From Hyparrhenia diplandra (taxonomy: Eukaryota; Streptophyta; Magnoliopsida; Poales; Poaceae): DNA of 64,000 nucleotides. Made by a program: the position numbers and the translations under genes. The notes under the pieces are model-generated. The model worked only from the letters and a program-made list of their open reading frames with translations, did not search any database and was not told the DNA's origin. Position 1 is the stretch's first letter. Each line of letters starts with the position of its first letter. Shown here piece by piece: positions 11,142-22,453 of the stretch. The DNA is taken from the NCBI GenBank assembly GCA_015847255.1, contig JADLZK010001946.1, positions 52,718 through 116,717 of the forward strand. The letters run 5' to 3'.

Positions 11142-13342
11142 TGAAGGACGAAACGGCGACCCGAGAGGGTTGGGGGGTGAATGGGAGCCTCAATTTTCCT
11201 TTTCAATTTTGGGTCATCGGCTCAACCCCCAACCTCAAAAGCAAACTCAAAGCGAGAGGCAGAGAACACAGCGTGCTAACCAAGTAGCAAGGTGTCACGA
11301 GCAAAGAGAAGCACCGAGATGTCCACCACCCAAATGATTGGGTGGATGTTCCCTAGGAACACAAGCGGGACACCTCAAACTATCGCACACGGCCGACGAG
11401 AGCAAAGATCGAACCTGGAGGACTAAAAAGTCAATCAACTTCTATAGAGAAGAAGTGAGTTTCCGAATCCAAATACTCAAGTCAACTTGTGACAGGAGTA
11501 TCTAGATAAAATCCTCGGCGTGATAGAATTTCATCGCAAGAGACGGATTGCAAAACGATTAAGAAATTAATGCATGCTACTCACGGCAAAAACACAAGCT
11601 TAGGTGGAGGTGCTGCTCTCCACTCCGAGTGCACTGGACACACCGAAGCAAACAACTAATTTGCAAATTAAAAGGTGAGAATTTAAAGCTTCAAAAGAAA
11701 TAATGCTTGAGAAGCACTACGGGAGAAATTCTAAAGCTTTTGACCAATCTGAAATAGGTGCTAGGAGATTACGTACAGCAAGAAACAAATTTGACCAAAC
11801 AAAAAAATACGCACTAGCACTTGAAAGACTGATGAGTCATTTCATCAAACACCTTCTGAGCACAGAAACAAACGCACTAGCACTTGTCTACTAATGCAGC
11901 TCGAAGCACAAGAATCACTCGATCTGAGAAAAACGATTTGCTCGAAGGCAAACTCCACAGCACAAAAATCAATTGAGTGACACGAATCACAGAAGAGAAA
12001 ATCGACCTTTATTTGCTGGTGGACTTGGTGCCGAGCGTGACAAAAGTCTACAGGAGCCGGTCCCTTGCTTGCTGCCTGCCGAGTGTAGCTACAGCTGCCG
12101 AGAGGGGCAGCGTGGCCACCTGCCTCTGTCCTGGAGAGGAGCGACGGGAGCTTGGGAGCGAGCGCCGGGATGAGCAGCCGGACCCCTGGACTTGCCAACC
12201 GCTGGGGCCTGCCGAGCGTTCCCAGGTCGCTGCGCGCTCGTGGCCTGATGTGCCCGAGCCCCAAGCTGGCCGGCCTCCTGCCGCTGGCTGCTGGTCACGG
12301 AGATCTGCCGGTCTGCAGCACAGAAACAAGAACAGAGAACAAAAGAGCAAATGGAATCCAACCAAAATTCCGGAGATAATTCACAGCACAAAGAAAAGGA
12401 TTTTTTGATCCAAAACGCCCGGAGACAGCAGGGGAGATTTAGGGCCCCTTCCCCAACGAAAATCATGGCAAATTGATGTTCTTTGGACCTCTAAAATGTT
12501 AACCGGCAAAATTTGGGAAAATAAAAACGAAAATGGAAGAAAAGAAAGAGGGGAGGATGGCTGCCATCCTCTATATATGGTCCCTTATTTTTCATCCCTA
12601 TTTTGCCCTTCGATACATATGAGGCCAAACCATTAACCCTAGGGCTATTTTGGCCGACTCGGTTAATTTTGATCCGACGGCCACCGCGCCTCCTCATCTG
12701 CAGCCTTGCTCCACGCAATCTCCCGAGATGCCGCCACGCCGTCCTTCCGTCCACGGAGCGTCCGGGTTTTGAGGCCCAAACCCGTGAAACCCGCCGATGG
12801 TTTTGAGGCTCAAACCACCAAACCCGCACCCGTGGTTTTGAGGCCCAAACCATGAAACCCCGCCGATGGTTTTGAGGACAAACCACCAAACCTCCTCGAC
12901 ACGTGTCATCGCCGTCTTGGACCGCCTCGAGTCGCCAAGTCATCCGAGCTCCCCGCTCGCCCGCACGCCGCCCGCCTCTTGACCCGTCGACATGCCCCCG
13001 CCACGTCCTCTTGCATCCGTCGATGTCCCGGATGTCGACCACCATGGCTAGCCACCCCGGCGATCCGGTCCCTCGGTCCAAGCCTCACGCCGATCCTTCA
13101 CCTCCAGCGGTCCGTCGGCCCAAGACACGTCCTCCTTGGCCCCTTCACCTTGTCGGCTACCATCTCCGAGCTCCACACATGTACAACACGAACCAAGAGA
13201 TCGTCTTCGACACACTCCACGTGTGCGGTGAACATAGCCGAAGCATAAAGAATAAAAGAAAATAGAATTAAAATGTTGACCGTTGACAATCACTCAATCA
13301 CCAAACTAAACACATGTGACCTAAATCAACCATGTGTTTGCA
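11142..13342 (-). repeat. 3' LTR of the copia-type element
   Basis: About 2201 bp, aligned end to end with 17895-20088 apart from small indels. The plus strand begins TGAAGGACGAAACGG and ends CATGTGTTTGCA. The long open frames inside it (for example around 12491-13081) are in GC-rich LTR sequence and are not genes. Confidence 0.92.
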
Positions 13343-13352
13343 ATCTCCCCTT
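13343..13352 (-). other. Polypurine tract of the copia-type element
   Basis: AAGGGGAGAT on the minus strand lies directly against the 3' LTR, the expected site for priming plus-strand DNA synthesis. Confidence 0.8.
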
Positions 13353-15190
13353 GATGAGTGCATTGTCAACATTCAACACAAAAGACAGAAAGAAGGTAGA
13401 AGATAGCATATCCAAGTGAACAAAAGCTAGACGAAGCTAAGACAAAATCTTTGGATAGCAAACATGGAGCAAAAACTTGGTTCCCAAAGACATGGGCAAA
13501 AAGCTCGACACAACCAAGCTAAACAAACAGCTAGTCCTCAAGAAGAGGTAGAACGGGCTCAACACCACTAGCATAGCTCCAAACTAATTACTTTCACACA
13601 CGCACGGCTAGACCCTCAAGAGAGGAGCAAAAGGCTCAACACATCTAGCTCAAAGTGCTACTCCCCCCTGGACAAATGCGATCCAAATTGTCTTTGTATC
13701 TTTCTCCCCTTGTTGGCAAATGCACTAATCAAGCTATGAAATGCATGAAAATGCAATGAGGGAGCTCCAAATTTATAGCAATCCAAATGAGAAGATGCTC
13801 TAGGTAGTGTCATGGCAACAAGATCAAGTGCTTAACACGGTGCTCAAACCGATCAAGAGATATGAAATATGACTTGAAAGCATTTTGATTCGGTTTTAAG
13901 CATATCGAGAAAAGGTGTTCACCACAAAGAATAGCACATAGCACAAGTAAGTCGGAAATCTACCAAGTGCTACACATGTATATCAAGTGAACTACCCCAA
14001 GCACGGTTTATACATCATGCAAAAACAGCCAACACTTGTCAAAAACTTCAAGTTATCGGAGTTGCGTGCGGTTACAAGCATTGGACAAAGCATGTTGAAA
14101 GTGGTTATCCACAACCGTCGACCTTACTAATCAACCATGTCAAGCCTATGCGTGTGAGCAATCGAAGCTTAAGACAATGGTGCGGGGTCAAACACTACCA
14201 AGCTCGGGTTCAACTCAAGTGCAATGAGCAAAGAAGTCCCAAGACTTGGATGTGGGACGGTATGGACCCATCTCGATCTTTTTCCATACACTTAGCTTAG
14301 ATTTCAGATTTTAGCGAGATAAAAGCATGTGGTCATCTAAGCAAGTGTATAACTCGATGAATGAGACATAGTCACCTAGCATATACATGATAAGCACAAA
14401 GGATCTCAACAACTTAAACATGCTAGGAACTATCTCAATGGTGAACATTTTGCAAGATTCATCGTTGTTAAGCAAGTTCACATTAAAAACAACTTTTGCT
14501 CATAACATATATCAATTAAGCGTAAAGAGCACACGCTATAAGCACCAACATGTAATTGTTACACTAAACGAGCATAGTCTCATTGTGATCAATATAAACA
14601 AGAAGCTCAAGGTGCAATAGTGTACATGATGAATGCAATATGATACAAGATGATGCACAAAGCAAAAGCAAGCCTAAAGCTACAACTGTACATCGCCTAC
14701 AAAACTACCCCTCAAAAAGGATAGCAAACTCACAACTCCCCTTAACCAAAGACACCTAGCAAAATAAAACTAGGAAATAAAAGGGCACAAAGGTCGGGCA
14801 TGACATATAGTACACAAGATAACACAAAGCTATCATAAATAAGATGGCTAGCCTACCATGGTATAAGTAAAATACATGCAAGCAATATACAAGTGAGCAA
14901 ATGAACAACTATCGCATACCACAAGTAGGGAAATCATGAATGTACAAGGCATGAGTGTATATGATAGCTCACCGATCGCGGTGTAGGTGTCACAATAAGG
15001 CACATGCCTCTTGGAGGCCATCAAAGTGGTGTAGACAACCATCAAGTCTTGATCACACCCGACAAAGAATCAAGTTCCACCAAGCACGTGTTCTCCACCC
15101 CCCTTGTCCTCATACCTACACATTAGAGGACAAAGAAACCCAAGTCTTGGATCCCAAAGGGTTAACAAGCATAAACTTGGGAACACAAGA
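13353..15190 (-). other. Internal element region without recognisable pol
   Basis: AT-rich on the coding strand, with only short open frames. I looked for integrase (HHCC, DDE), the RT motif (YVDD) and RNase H signatures on the minus strand and saw none. It resembles the 3' untranslated part of SIRE-type elements. Confidence 0.55.
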
Positions 15191-15299
15191 CTTAGTCACC
15201 TACATCATTGGAAAAACATGGGATGAGCAAATGGCACAACACCGGGGTTAGTAAACTTGAAAGAATACCGGTGTTGACCATCTTGCCCAAGATAGACGT

Positions 15300-17830
15300 T
15301 AGGCACAACAAACATCCCATGACCCTTCTTCCCAAAAGTGCCCACCACGCGCAACAAAGCGTGGTGCACTCCCTCCTATCAAACTCAAAGCTCCCAAAGC
15401 GAGGATCAACATCCACTTTCGCGAGCACACGACCACCACGGGGTCTCACAAACCGTGGCCTAGCCCTCTCGAGGCATCCTACCTCTAGGTCCAAAGAAAC
15501 CGCCTCTCGAACCGACCGCACACCCCTCTCATACATGCCAAGTGGTGGGTGATACAAGTCACGGTTCTCAAACTCAACTTGACGCCCTAGCATCCCTCTT
15601 CCTCCTAAAGCAAAACTCAAACAAGTGACCATCTCTCGGCAATACTCACAAAGTGATACCTCACCTCTCTCTTGGGTGGTTGTTGGTTCACTCTCTTGGG
15701 TGGATAGTTCACTCTTGTTGTGGCCTTAGCTTTAGGAAGGGTTTCCTCGAGGATCTGGGCAAAGTGTCAAGTGGGTTCTTGAGGTAGTTCGGTTTGGGAA
15801 GCCACACTTGTTTGGGAGGTGAAGTCTTAGTTGGCTCTTGGAGAATGCCATCTTGCACAATGGGCTTGGTAGGCTCGGGTGGAGTGATCTTGGTCAATTT
15901 GGGAGTGTTGGTTGGTTTTTCACTCGAGCTCAAACCACTACCTTGACCAACCTTGCCATAAATGACTTCTCCCTTCCCACCTATAGCAAAGCCTAAGCCC
16001 GATGTGTCGAGTCCCCCTCTTGAACCGACTCATCATCATGCCAAGCTGCGGCTCTCTCCACAAGACACCCAACTCAAGGCAGGCGAAGATACTTGATCTC
16101 CTCTTCGACTCTCCCCTTGTCATGCCTACAAGACATGAGCTCCAACTCCAAAGCTTCACACTTAGCACATCCGGCCGCGGTGCTATCCGGGTTGGCCTTC
16201 TCAAGCCACGGCAAGCTTGGCGCAGCCTTCTCGCCAACTCGGATCGCAAGTCGGGACAAGACTTGCACGCACTCAACGGCATCGGCCTAGACTTGAGATC
16301 AACGTGCTCATCTAGCAAGGCTGACATACTTGACCGCAAAGACATGATGCTAGACATATGCACAAAGCACAAGCATCACACTCCGTCTCATCGGAGACAT
16401 CGCATAAAGGCTTCTAAGCAACTCTATCTCCGTCACGGACCATCTCCCACTTCTCCTTGTGCTTTTCTCCCTAGCGGTACGCTTTAAGCAACTTCTCTTG
16501 ACACACAAGCGCGCCCGCCCAAAGATTCAACCTCATCGAGAGATTCGATTGTAGGAGGTACCTCGGAGGAAGAAGAGTCGATTCGCGGTGCCTTGGCGCC
16601 GGTCCACCGCTCCATCGAGGGCCATGGTGCAAAAAACCCCGGGCTTGGAGTGGGTGAAGAAGCAAAGTCCATTTAGCTTGTCCTCGACCTTGCGCTCCGA
16701 CTCCTCATCGCTTGAGGAAGATTGCCCGTCCGAAGAGTCGTTGTCGAGATCGTTGAGGGAAGCAAGGGAAGGCGTGCTTGTGCTCCTTGGCACGCTTGAG
16801 GTACTTCTTCTTGATCACCTCCTTGTCGAAGCCCTTCTTGGACTTGTGCTTGCCGGAGGTGTACTCGCGCTTGTCCTTGCGCTTGTCGGAGTCGTACTTG
16901 TTGGAGTAGTACTTCTCGCGGAGTACTTGTCCTTGTTCTTCTTGGGGCATGCGGCGGCACGGTGGATCTCACTCTTCGCACTCGAAGCATCCGCCCTTGG
17001 ATGGGCGTCCACGCCGGCGGTTCAAGCGGTTGTTGTGGGCGAGAATCGGTGATGACTAGTGCAAGCTCATCATCCCCAAGGCTCTCCATCTGCTCCTCAT
17101 CCGCGGACACCGGCGGAAGACAAGGAAAGAAATCTATGATGGGTTAGCGGAAGAACTGGAACCGCCCTTACCCGAGATGAGAGCAACATTCGGTAGCGAG
17201 ATGGGTTCTTTGGCCGCTGGATCGAGCCTCGATCTCGAAGACTTGAGCTTCTTTGTAAAGCTCGTCGGGTGTGAGGGTGTCGTAGTTGGCGGACTCCATG
17301 ATTACGGACACCTTCACATCCCACACCTTCCGATCAGGCGTACAAGAGCCGCGATCGCCTTCGTGATCATCAAGCCTCTCCGAAGGCTTGTTCGCTCGAA
17401 AGCTTGTTGCGGATCGTCACGAAACCTAGCAAAGAGAGAATCGATGGACTCGCCATCAAGTTGGATTAGGTTGTTGTACTCTCTCTTGTAGGTCTCATAT
17501 AGGCGGGCCTTAACTTGTGGGGTTCCCTCGTGGTAGCTCTCTAGTGTCTTCCACACCTCACGGCGGTCTCACAAGTGGCAACTCTCTCGAACTCTGTGTC
17601 TTTGAGGCTAGAGAACAACACGCTCCTCGCTTTCGGTTGTTGGCATTGTGTTGGGCTATTTGTTCCTCACCCACTTTCGGCGGCTAGCACTTGGTAATTC
17701 TCATCCTCGACAATCTCCCACACTCTCCAATCCATCCCCATAAGATGTGCTTGCATCTTAATCTTCCAATAGGGATAGTGGTGCCATCGAACTCAGGAGG
17801 CTTGCCACCATAGTGACCAAACCTCTCCAT
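15300..17830 (-). pseudogene. gag: Copia gag polyprotein (SIRE type), frame-broken
   Basis: Starts with ATG at 17830: MERFGHYGGKPPEFDGTTIP, then a one-base break, then YWKIKMQAHLMGMDWRVWEI, the start of SIRE-type gag. The UBN2-like part (WKTLESYHEGTPQVKARLYE, DSLFARFRDDPQQAFE) covers about 17314-17556. A CCHC zinc knuckle (CFEC, then IHRAAACP) lies near 16950-17005 with a frame break inside it. A lysine-rich stretch follows, then an acidic serine-rich stretch (DNDSSDGQSSSSDEE) near 16740, a coiled-coil-like part, and the KPNYLKNPLDTLP segment near 15780. At least four frame breaks rule out an intact gag in this sequence. Confidence 0.8.
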
Positions 17831-17880
17831 GTCGCCTTCTACGGATCACGGACCGATTAAGGTGGATATGATCCTTAACC

Positions 17881-17892
17881 GCTCCGATACCA
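17881..17892 (-). other. Primer binding site (initiator Met tRNA type)
   Basis: TGGTATCGGAGC on the minus strand lies two bases inside the 5' LTR. It differs by one base from the usual plant copia site TGGTATCAGAGC, complementary to the 3' end of initiator methionine tRNA. Confidence 0.85.
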
Positions 17893-17894
17893 AT

Positions 17895-20088
17895 TGAAGG
17901 ACCTAAAGCGGCGACCGGAGGGGGTGAATGGGAGCCTCAATTTTCCTTTTCAATTTTGGGTCATCGCTCAACCCCCAACCTCAAAAGCAAACTCAAGCGA
18001 GAGGCAGAGTAACACACGTGCTAACTAGTAGCAAGGTGTCACGAGCAAAAGAGAGCACCGAGATGTCCACGACCCAAATGATTGGGTGGATGTTCCCTAG
18101 AAACACGGCGGGACACCTCAAACTATCGCACTACCGCGACGGCCGAAAGCAAAGATCGAGGCGGGAGGACTAAAAGTCAATCAACTTCTATAGAGAAGAA
18201 GTGAGTTTCCAATCCAAATACTCAAGTCAACTTGTGACGGAGTATCTAGATAAAATCCTCGGCGTGATAGAATTTCATCGCAAGAGACGGATTGCAAAAC
18301 GATTAAGAAATTAATGCATGCTACTCACGGCAAAAACACAAGCTTAGGTGGAGGTGCTGCTCTCCACTCCGAGTGCACTGGACACACCGAAGCAAACAAC
18401 TAATTTGCAAATTAAAAGGTGAGAATTTAAAGCTCCAAAAGAAATAATGCTTGAGAAGCACTACGGGGGAGAAATTCTAAAGCTTTTGACCAATCTGAAA
18501 TAGGTGCTAGGAGATTACGTACAGCAAGAAACAAATTTGACCAAACAAAAAAATACGCACTAGCACTTGAAAGACTGATGAGTCATTTCATCAAACACCT
18601 TCTGAGCACAGAAACAAACGCACTAGCACTTGTCTACTAATGCAGCTCGAAGCACAAGAATCACTCGATCTGAGAAAAACGATTTGCTCGAAGGCAAACT
18701 CCACAGCACAAAAATCAATTGAGTGACACGAATCACAGAAGAGAAAATCGACCTTTATTTGCTGGTGGACTTGGTGCCGAGCGTGACAAAAGTCTACAGG
18801 AGCCGGTCCCTTGCTTGCTGCCTGCCGAGTGTAGCTACAGCTGCCGAGAGGGGCAGCGTGGCCACCTGCCTCTGTCCTGGAGAGGAGCGACGGGAGCTTG
18901 GGAGCGAGCGCCGGGATGAGCAGCCGGACCCCTGGACTTGCCAACCGCTGGGGCCTGCCGAGCGTTCCCAGGTCGCTGCGCGCTCGTGGCCTGATGTGCC
19001 CTGAGCCCCAAGCTGGCCGGCCTCCGGCCGCTGGCTGCTGGTCACGGAGATCTGCCGGTCTGCAGCACAGAAACAAGAACAGAGAACAAAAGAGCAAATG
19101 GAATCCAACCAAAATTCCGGAGATAATTCACAGCACAAAGAAAAGGATTTTTGATCCAAAACGCGGAGGAGACGAGGGGAGATTTAGGGCTCCCCTTCCC
19201 CAACGAAAATCACCACCAAATTGATGTTTTGGACCTCTAAACAAAGTTAACCTTAAAATTTGGGAAAATAAAAACGAAAATGGAAGAGGAAAGAGGGGAG
19301 GATGGCCGCCATCCTCTATATATGGTCCTTATTTTTCATCCCTATTTTGCCCTTCGATACATATGAGCAAAACCATTAACCCTAGGGCTATTTTTGGTCG
19401 ACTCGGTTAATTTTTGATCCGACGCCACCGCGCCTCCTCATCCGCGACCTTGCTCCACGCAATCTCCCGGATGCCGCCCGCGAATCCTTCCCATTCACCG
19501 GGCGTCCGGTTTTGAGGCCCAAACCCGTGAAACCCGCCCGATGGTTTTGAGGCTCAAACCACCAAACCCGGGCCCGTGGTTTTGAGGCCCAAACCACGAA
19601 ACCCGCGCCGATGGTTTTTGAGGACAAACCACCAAACCTCCTCGACATCGTGTCATCGCCGTCTTGGCCCGAGTCGCCAAGTCATCAGGCTCCCGCCTCT
19701 GCCACGCCTCGCCCGTCTTGACCCCGATCGACACGGTCCCGCCACGTCCTCTTGCATCCGTCGATGTCCCGGATGTCGACCACCATGGCTAGCCACCCGG
19801 GCGATCCGGCCCCTCGGTCCAAGCCTCACGCCCCGTCCCTTCACCAAGCGGTCCGGCCGCCCCAAGACGTCCTCCTTGGCCCCTTCACCTCGGCCATCGC
19901 CTACCATCTCAGAGCTCCACACCGCATACAACACGAACCAAGAGATATGTCTTCGACACACTCCGCGTGTGCGGTGAACATAGCCGAAGCATAAAGAATA
20001 AAAGAAAATAGAATTAAAATGTTGACCGTTGACAATCACTCAATCACCAAACTAAACACATGTGACCTAAATCAACCATGTGTTTGCA
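17895..20088 (-). repeat. 5' LTR of the copia-type element
   Basis: About 2194 bp, the partner of 11142-13342. In the transcribed (minus) direction it starts TGCAAACACATGG and ends just before the primer site. Confidence 0.92.
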
Positions 20089-22085
20089 CAGGTCCTCCTG
20101 TATTTTGATGAAAAGGAAGTATAAGAGGATCAAGCCAAAACAATAAGACAACGTTTCCAAGACCGCCGCTGCACAACTGGTGCTCAAGATCGGGGGCGAA
20201 GCATATGGGTGGGCAGCAGCGGGGGTACGCAGGGACCTCGAAGTTCTTGCTAGCGTCGGTGCAGCGGCGGCTCAGTAGCCTCCGGCTCCTTCTTAGTCGC
20301 ACAATTAGTTTCACCTTAGTTTACAAAGCTTGAAGCTGCCCGTTAAAGCCCGGCGTGTGTGTTAGTGTGACTTTGCATGCCGCGTCAATGATTTTTGGCT
20401 AGAGCATGTGCCGTGTAATAACTCTCGCTTCTTTTAATACAATACGTGCACAATAATGCGGAAAAAAAAAAAAAAAAGGTGTGTGACGAGAAAAACCTTT
20501 CAAGAAGTAGACGAGGAACTGGCAGCTTGTGTTGAGCGTTGGCTGCAGAAGAGGACCAAAGACCAGAGCTGGGTTGACAGTTACAACATCCAGTCCGGTT
20601 TGCTTTGCATATTCAAGTGCAGCCTCTTCTGATGAAATCTTGGCAACAGAATACCAGTTCTGCAATTAAACATGGACGAACTCAAATTTGGAAACGAATG
20701 ACTGTGTGGAGTATATTTTCAAATCAGTTACCGATATGTTTGTTAGGCTTTCCTTGATTCCATTACCTCATCATTCCTGCAGAATTCTTTATCTGACCAG
20801 CAATTCTCGTCTTTGATCTTGTCTTTGGGCCAATCTTTTTGGGTTGATCTCAACAGCAACCATGGATGAAACGACGACCACTCGCCGAACATTTGCAGCA
20901 GAGGCAGCCTTGAGTACGTTTATAGTGCCAGTAACAGCAGGACCCAGCATTTCTCGCTGAAAAGTTGTGCAGAACATGATATTGGAGCACAGAGTACGAT
21001 AAATATAGCAGAAAGCTGTGGCAAAGAGTAAGAATCGCATTGCTTTTGGACAAATGACATTTTGGTTCGCTTAATTTCAGATGACTAGCTAGTATCATTT
21101 TGTGTTTTCTAATGGAATGTCATAATCTGTCAATGGAATGTCATAAATATTATTTTCATATCGCCCTCAGCTGACCATGACATATTTGTACGTGTGTCCT
21201 TTCTGCATTCTTGTCTATTTTCCTCCAGAATGTCTCCATCTTTAGTTGATTTTTGGGCAAAAGATCTTTAATTGGTTCACGACAAATAACTGGTTTTGAA
21301 CCTAACTAGGTATTTGAAGGAACACTGGTATTGAGATGGGTTTGCTTCAATACTCCACCTGATTAAAAGTACACAGATGTTAAACATCTTACAGAAAACT
21401 TGCCTCTGGATCAGTTATTTTCCCTGAAGGAACTGGAGTGGCGACATGAAAGACTCCCTGGCATCCTTCGATTGCAGCTGCCATAGCATCATAGTCAAGG
21501 AGATCAGCCTTGAAAAGCTTGAGGTTTTCAGAAGCATTCTCTAACCGCTTCAGATGAGCGGTTTTCTTATCACCTGAAACACAGGTACGACACACAGAGC
21601 AAAAATCGTCAGCTCTAACTCTAAGGCGGCTGTCTGTGTAGTTTCCATTGAACTGCAACCGTGCACATAAACCAAAATGAGCTGCTAAGTGTACTTTTAG
21701 AAGACGCGGAGTTCTTTGTTACAGTACGTACTGAGGTCGCGGACGGTGCCATGGACGGAGTAGCCATGGGAAAGCAGGAGCTTGACGAGCCAGGAGGCGA
21801 TGTACCCGCCGGCGCCCGTCACGCACACCGTCCCCGCGCGCCCGGCAGCTTGCTCTGTGCGTCCGGTGGACATCGCTTTTGAGCGCCTCTTTCGTCGTCC
21901 GCTGCTGCTCGTGTGAGGCGTGATTGGGAGAAGACGTGATAAATGGATTAGGATTCGAATCTATAATATAGATAGAGATCTAGTAAAAATATATAAAACA
22001 ATTAAAGTCCAGTCGTACCCAATATAAAATAGACGGGTTCTACCACGCCGACAACGATGGCGGGAGAAAAATTGAAAACCCCTAA

Positions 22086-22453
22086 GGCTGTCTCCAACAG
22101 CTCACCCAAAAATACAAAATAGGTCAAGCACGGTTGTTTTAGGTGCCAAAAATACACTCCAACGAGTAGGCATACTGAGCGCATTTTGCGCACAGAGAGA
22201 AAAGCGAAGGCATATTTGCATCTTTCTCTCTCCTGGAGGCAAAGCTCCGGCACTTTTCGTGAAAGCCCCGTAGCGGTGTATTTGGGTGGAGCGGCAGGGC
22301 GCGCGGCGGACCTTAATCAAGCAGATCTGGCGGATGGGGATGAGGAAGAGTCGGTTGTTGGAGAAGCTTTGTTTTTGGTCTCACATCTTTTTTGTGTGTC
22401 TTTATGTAAATCACCGATGCCTCTCACATTTTGCAAATCACGTTGGAGCGGCC
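22086..22453. mobile_element. Tourist-like (PIF/Harbinger) MITE upstream of gene B
   Basis: The left end GGCTGTCTCCAAC and right end GTTGGAGCGGCC are imperfect inverted repeats flanked by TAA (22083-22085 and 22454-22456). The length is 368 bp. No transposase was seen. Confidence 0.75.

Larger units (their letters stand above)
11142..20088 (-). mobile_element. SIRE/Maximus-type copia element, gag only
   Basis: Both LTRs begin TG and end CA and are flanked by CAGGT (11137-11141 and 20089-20093). On the minus strand the 5' LTR is 17895-20088 and the 3' LTR 11142-13342. The primer site (TGGTATCGGAGC) and purine tract (AAGGGGAGAT) are in the right places. Gag with UBN2-type sequence and a zinc knuckle lies next to the primer site. 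The internal region is only about 4.55 kb, and I find no protease, integrase, RT or RNase H. The two LTRs are very similar, with short indels mainly in GC-rich parts. A non-autonomous, internally deleted copy is the simplest reading. Confidence 0.9.
10659..21873 (-). pseudogene. CCR-like gene B, split by a copia-type element
   Basis: Duplicate of gene A. Exons in coding order: 21732-21873, 21404-21573, 20767-20956, 20497-20659, then exon 5 in two pieces (20089-20097 and 10953-11141), and 10659-10850. The protein starts MSTGRTEQAAGRAGTVCVTG; the active site is NWYSVAK. An 8.9-kb LTR element sits nine bases into exon 5, flanked by CAGGT repeats taken from the exon. Removing it in thought restores the exon 5 border seen in gene A. 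There are further lesions: one extra T in exon 3 near 20836-20840 shifts the frame after EINPK, and a short insertion in exon 6 changes the C-terminus. Intron 2 keeps the GC donor. I regard this copy as a pseudogene: the LTR insertion alone should end the reading frame or force polyadenylation within the element. Confidence 0.85.

Noticed and set aside
12491..13081. 196-codon open frame on the minus strand
   Set aside because: It lies wholly inside an LTR and is not conserved in frame in the other LTR copy.
15192..15632. Possible envelope-like or extra ORF of the copia element
   Set aside because: The peptide is in the wrong place and resembles the frame-shifted C-terminal gag/second-zinc-finger region of SIRE-type elements.
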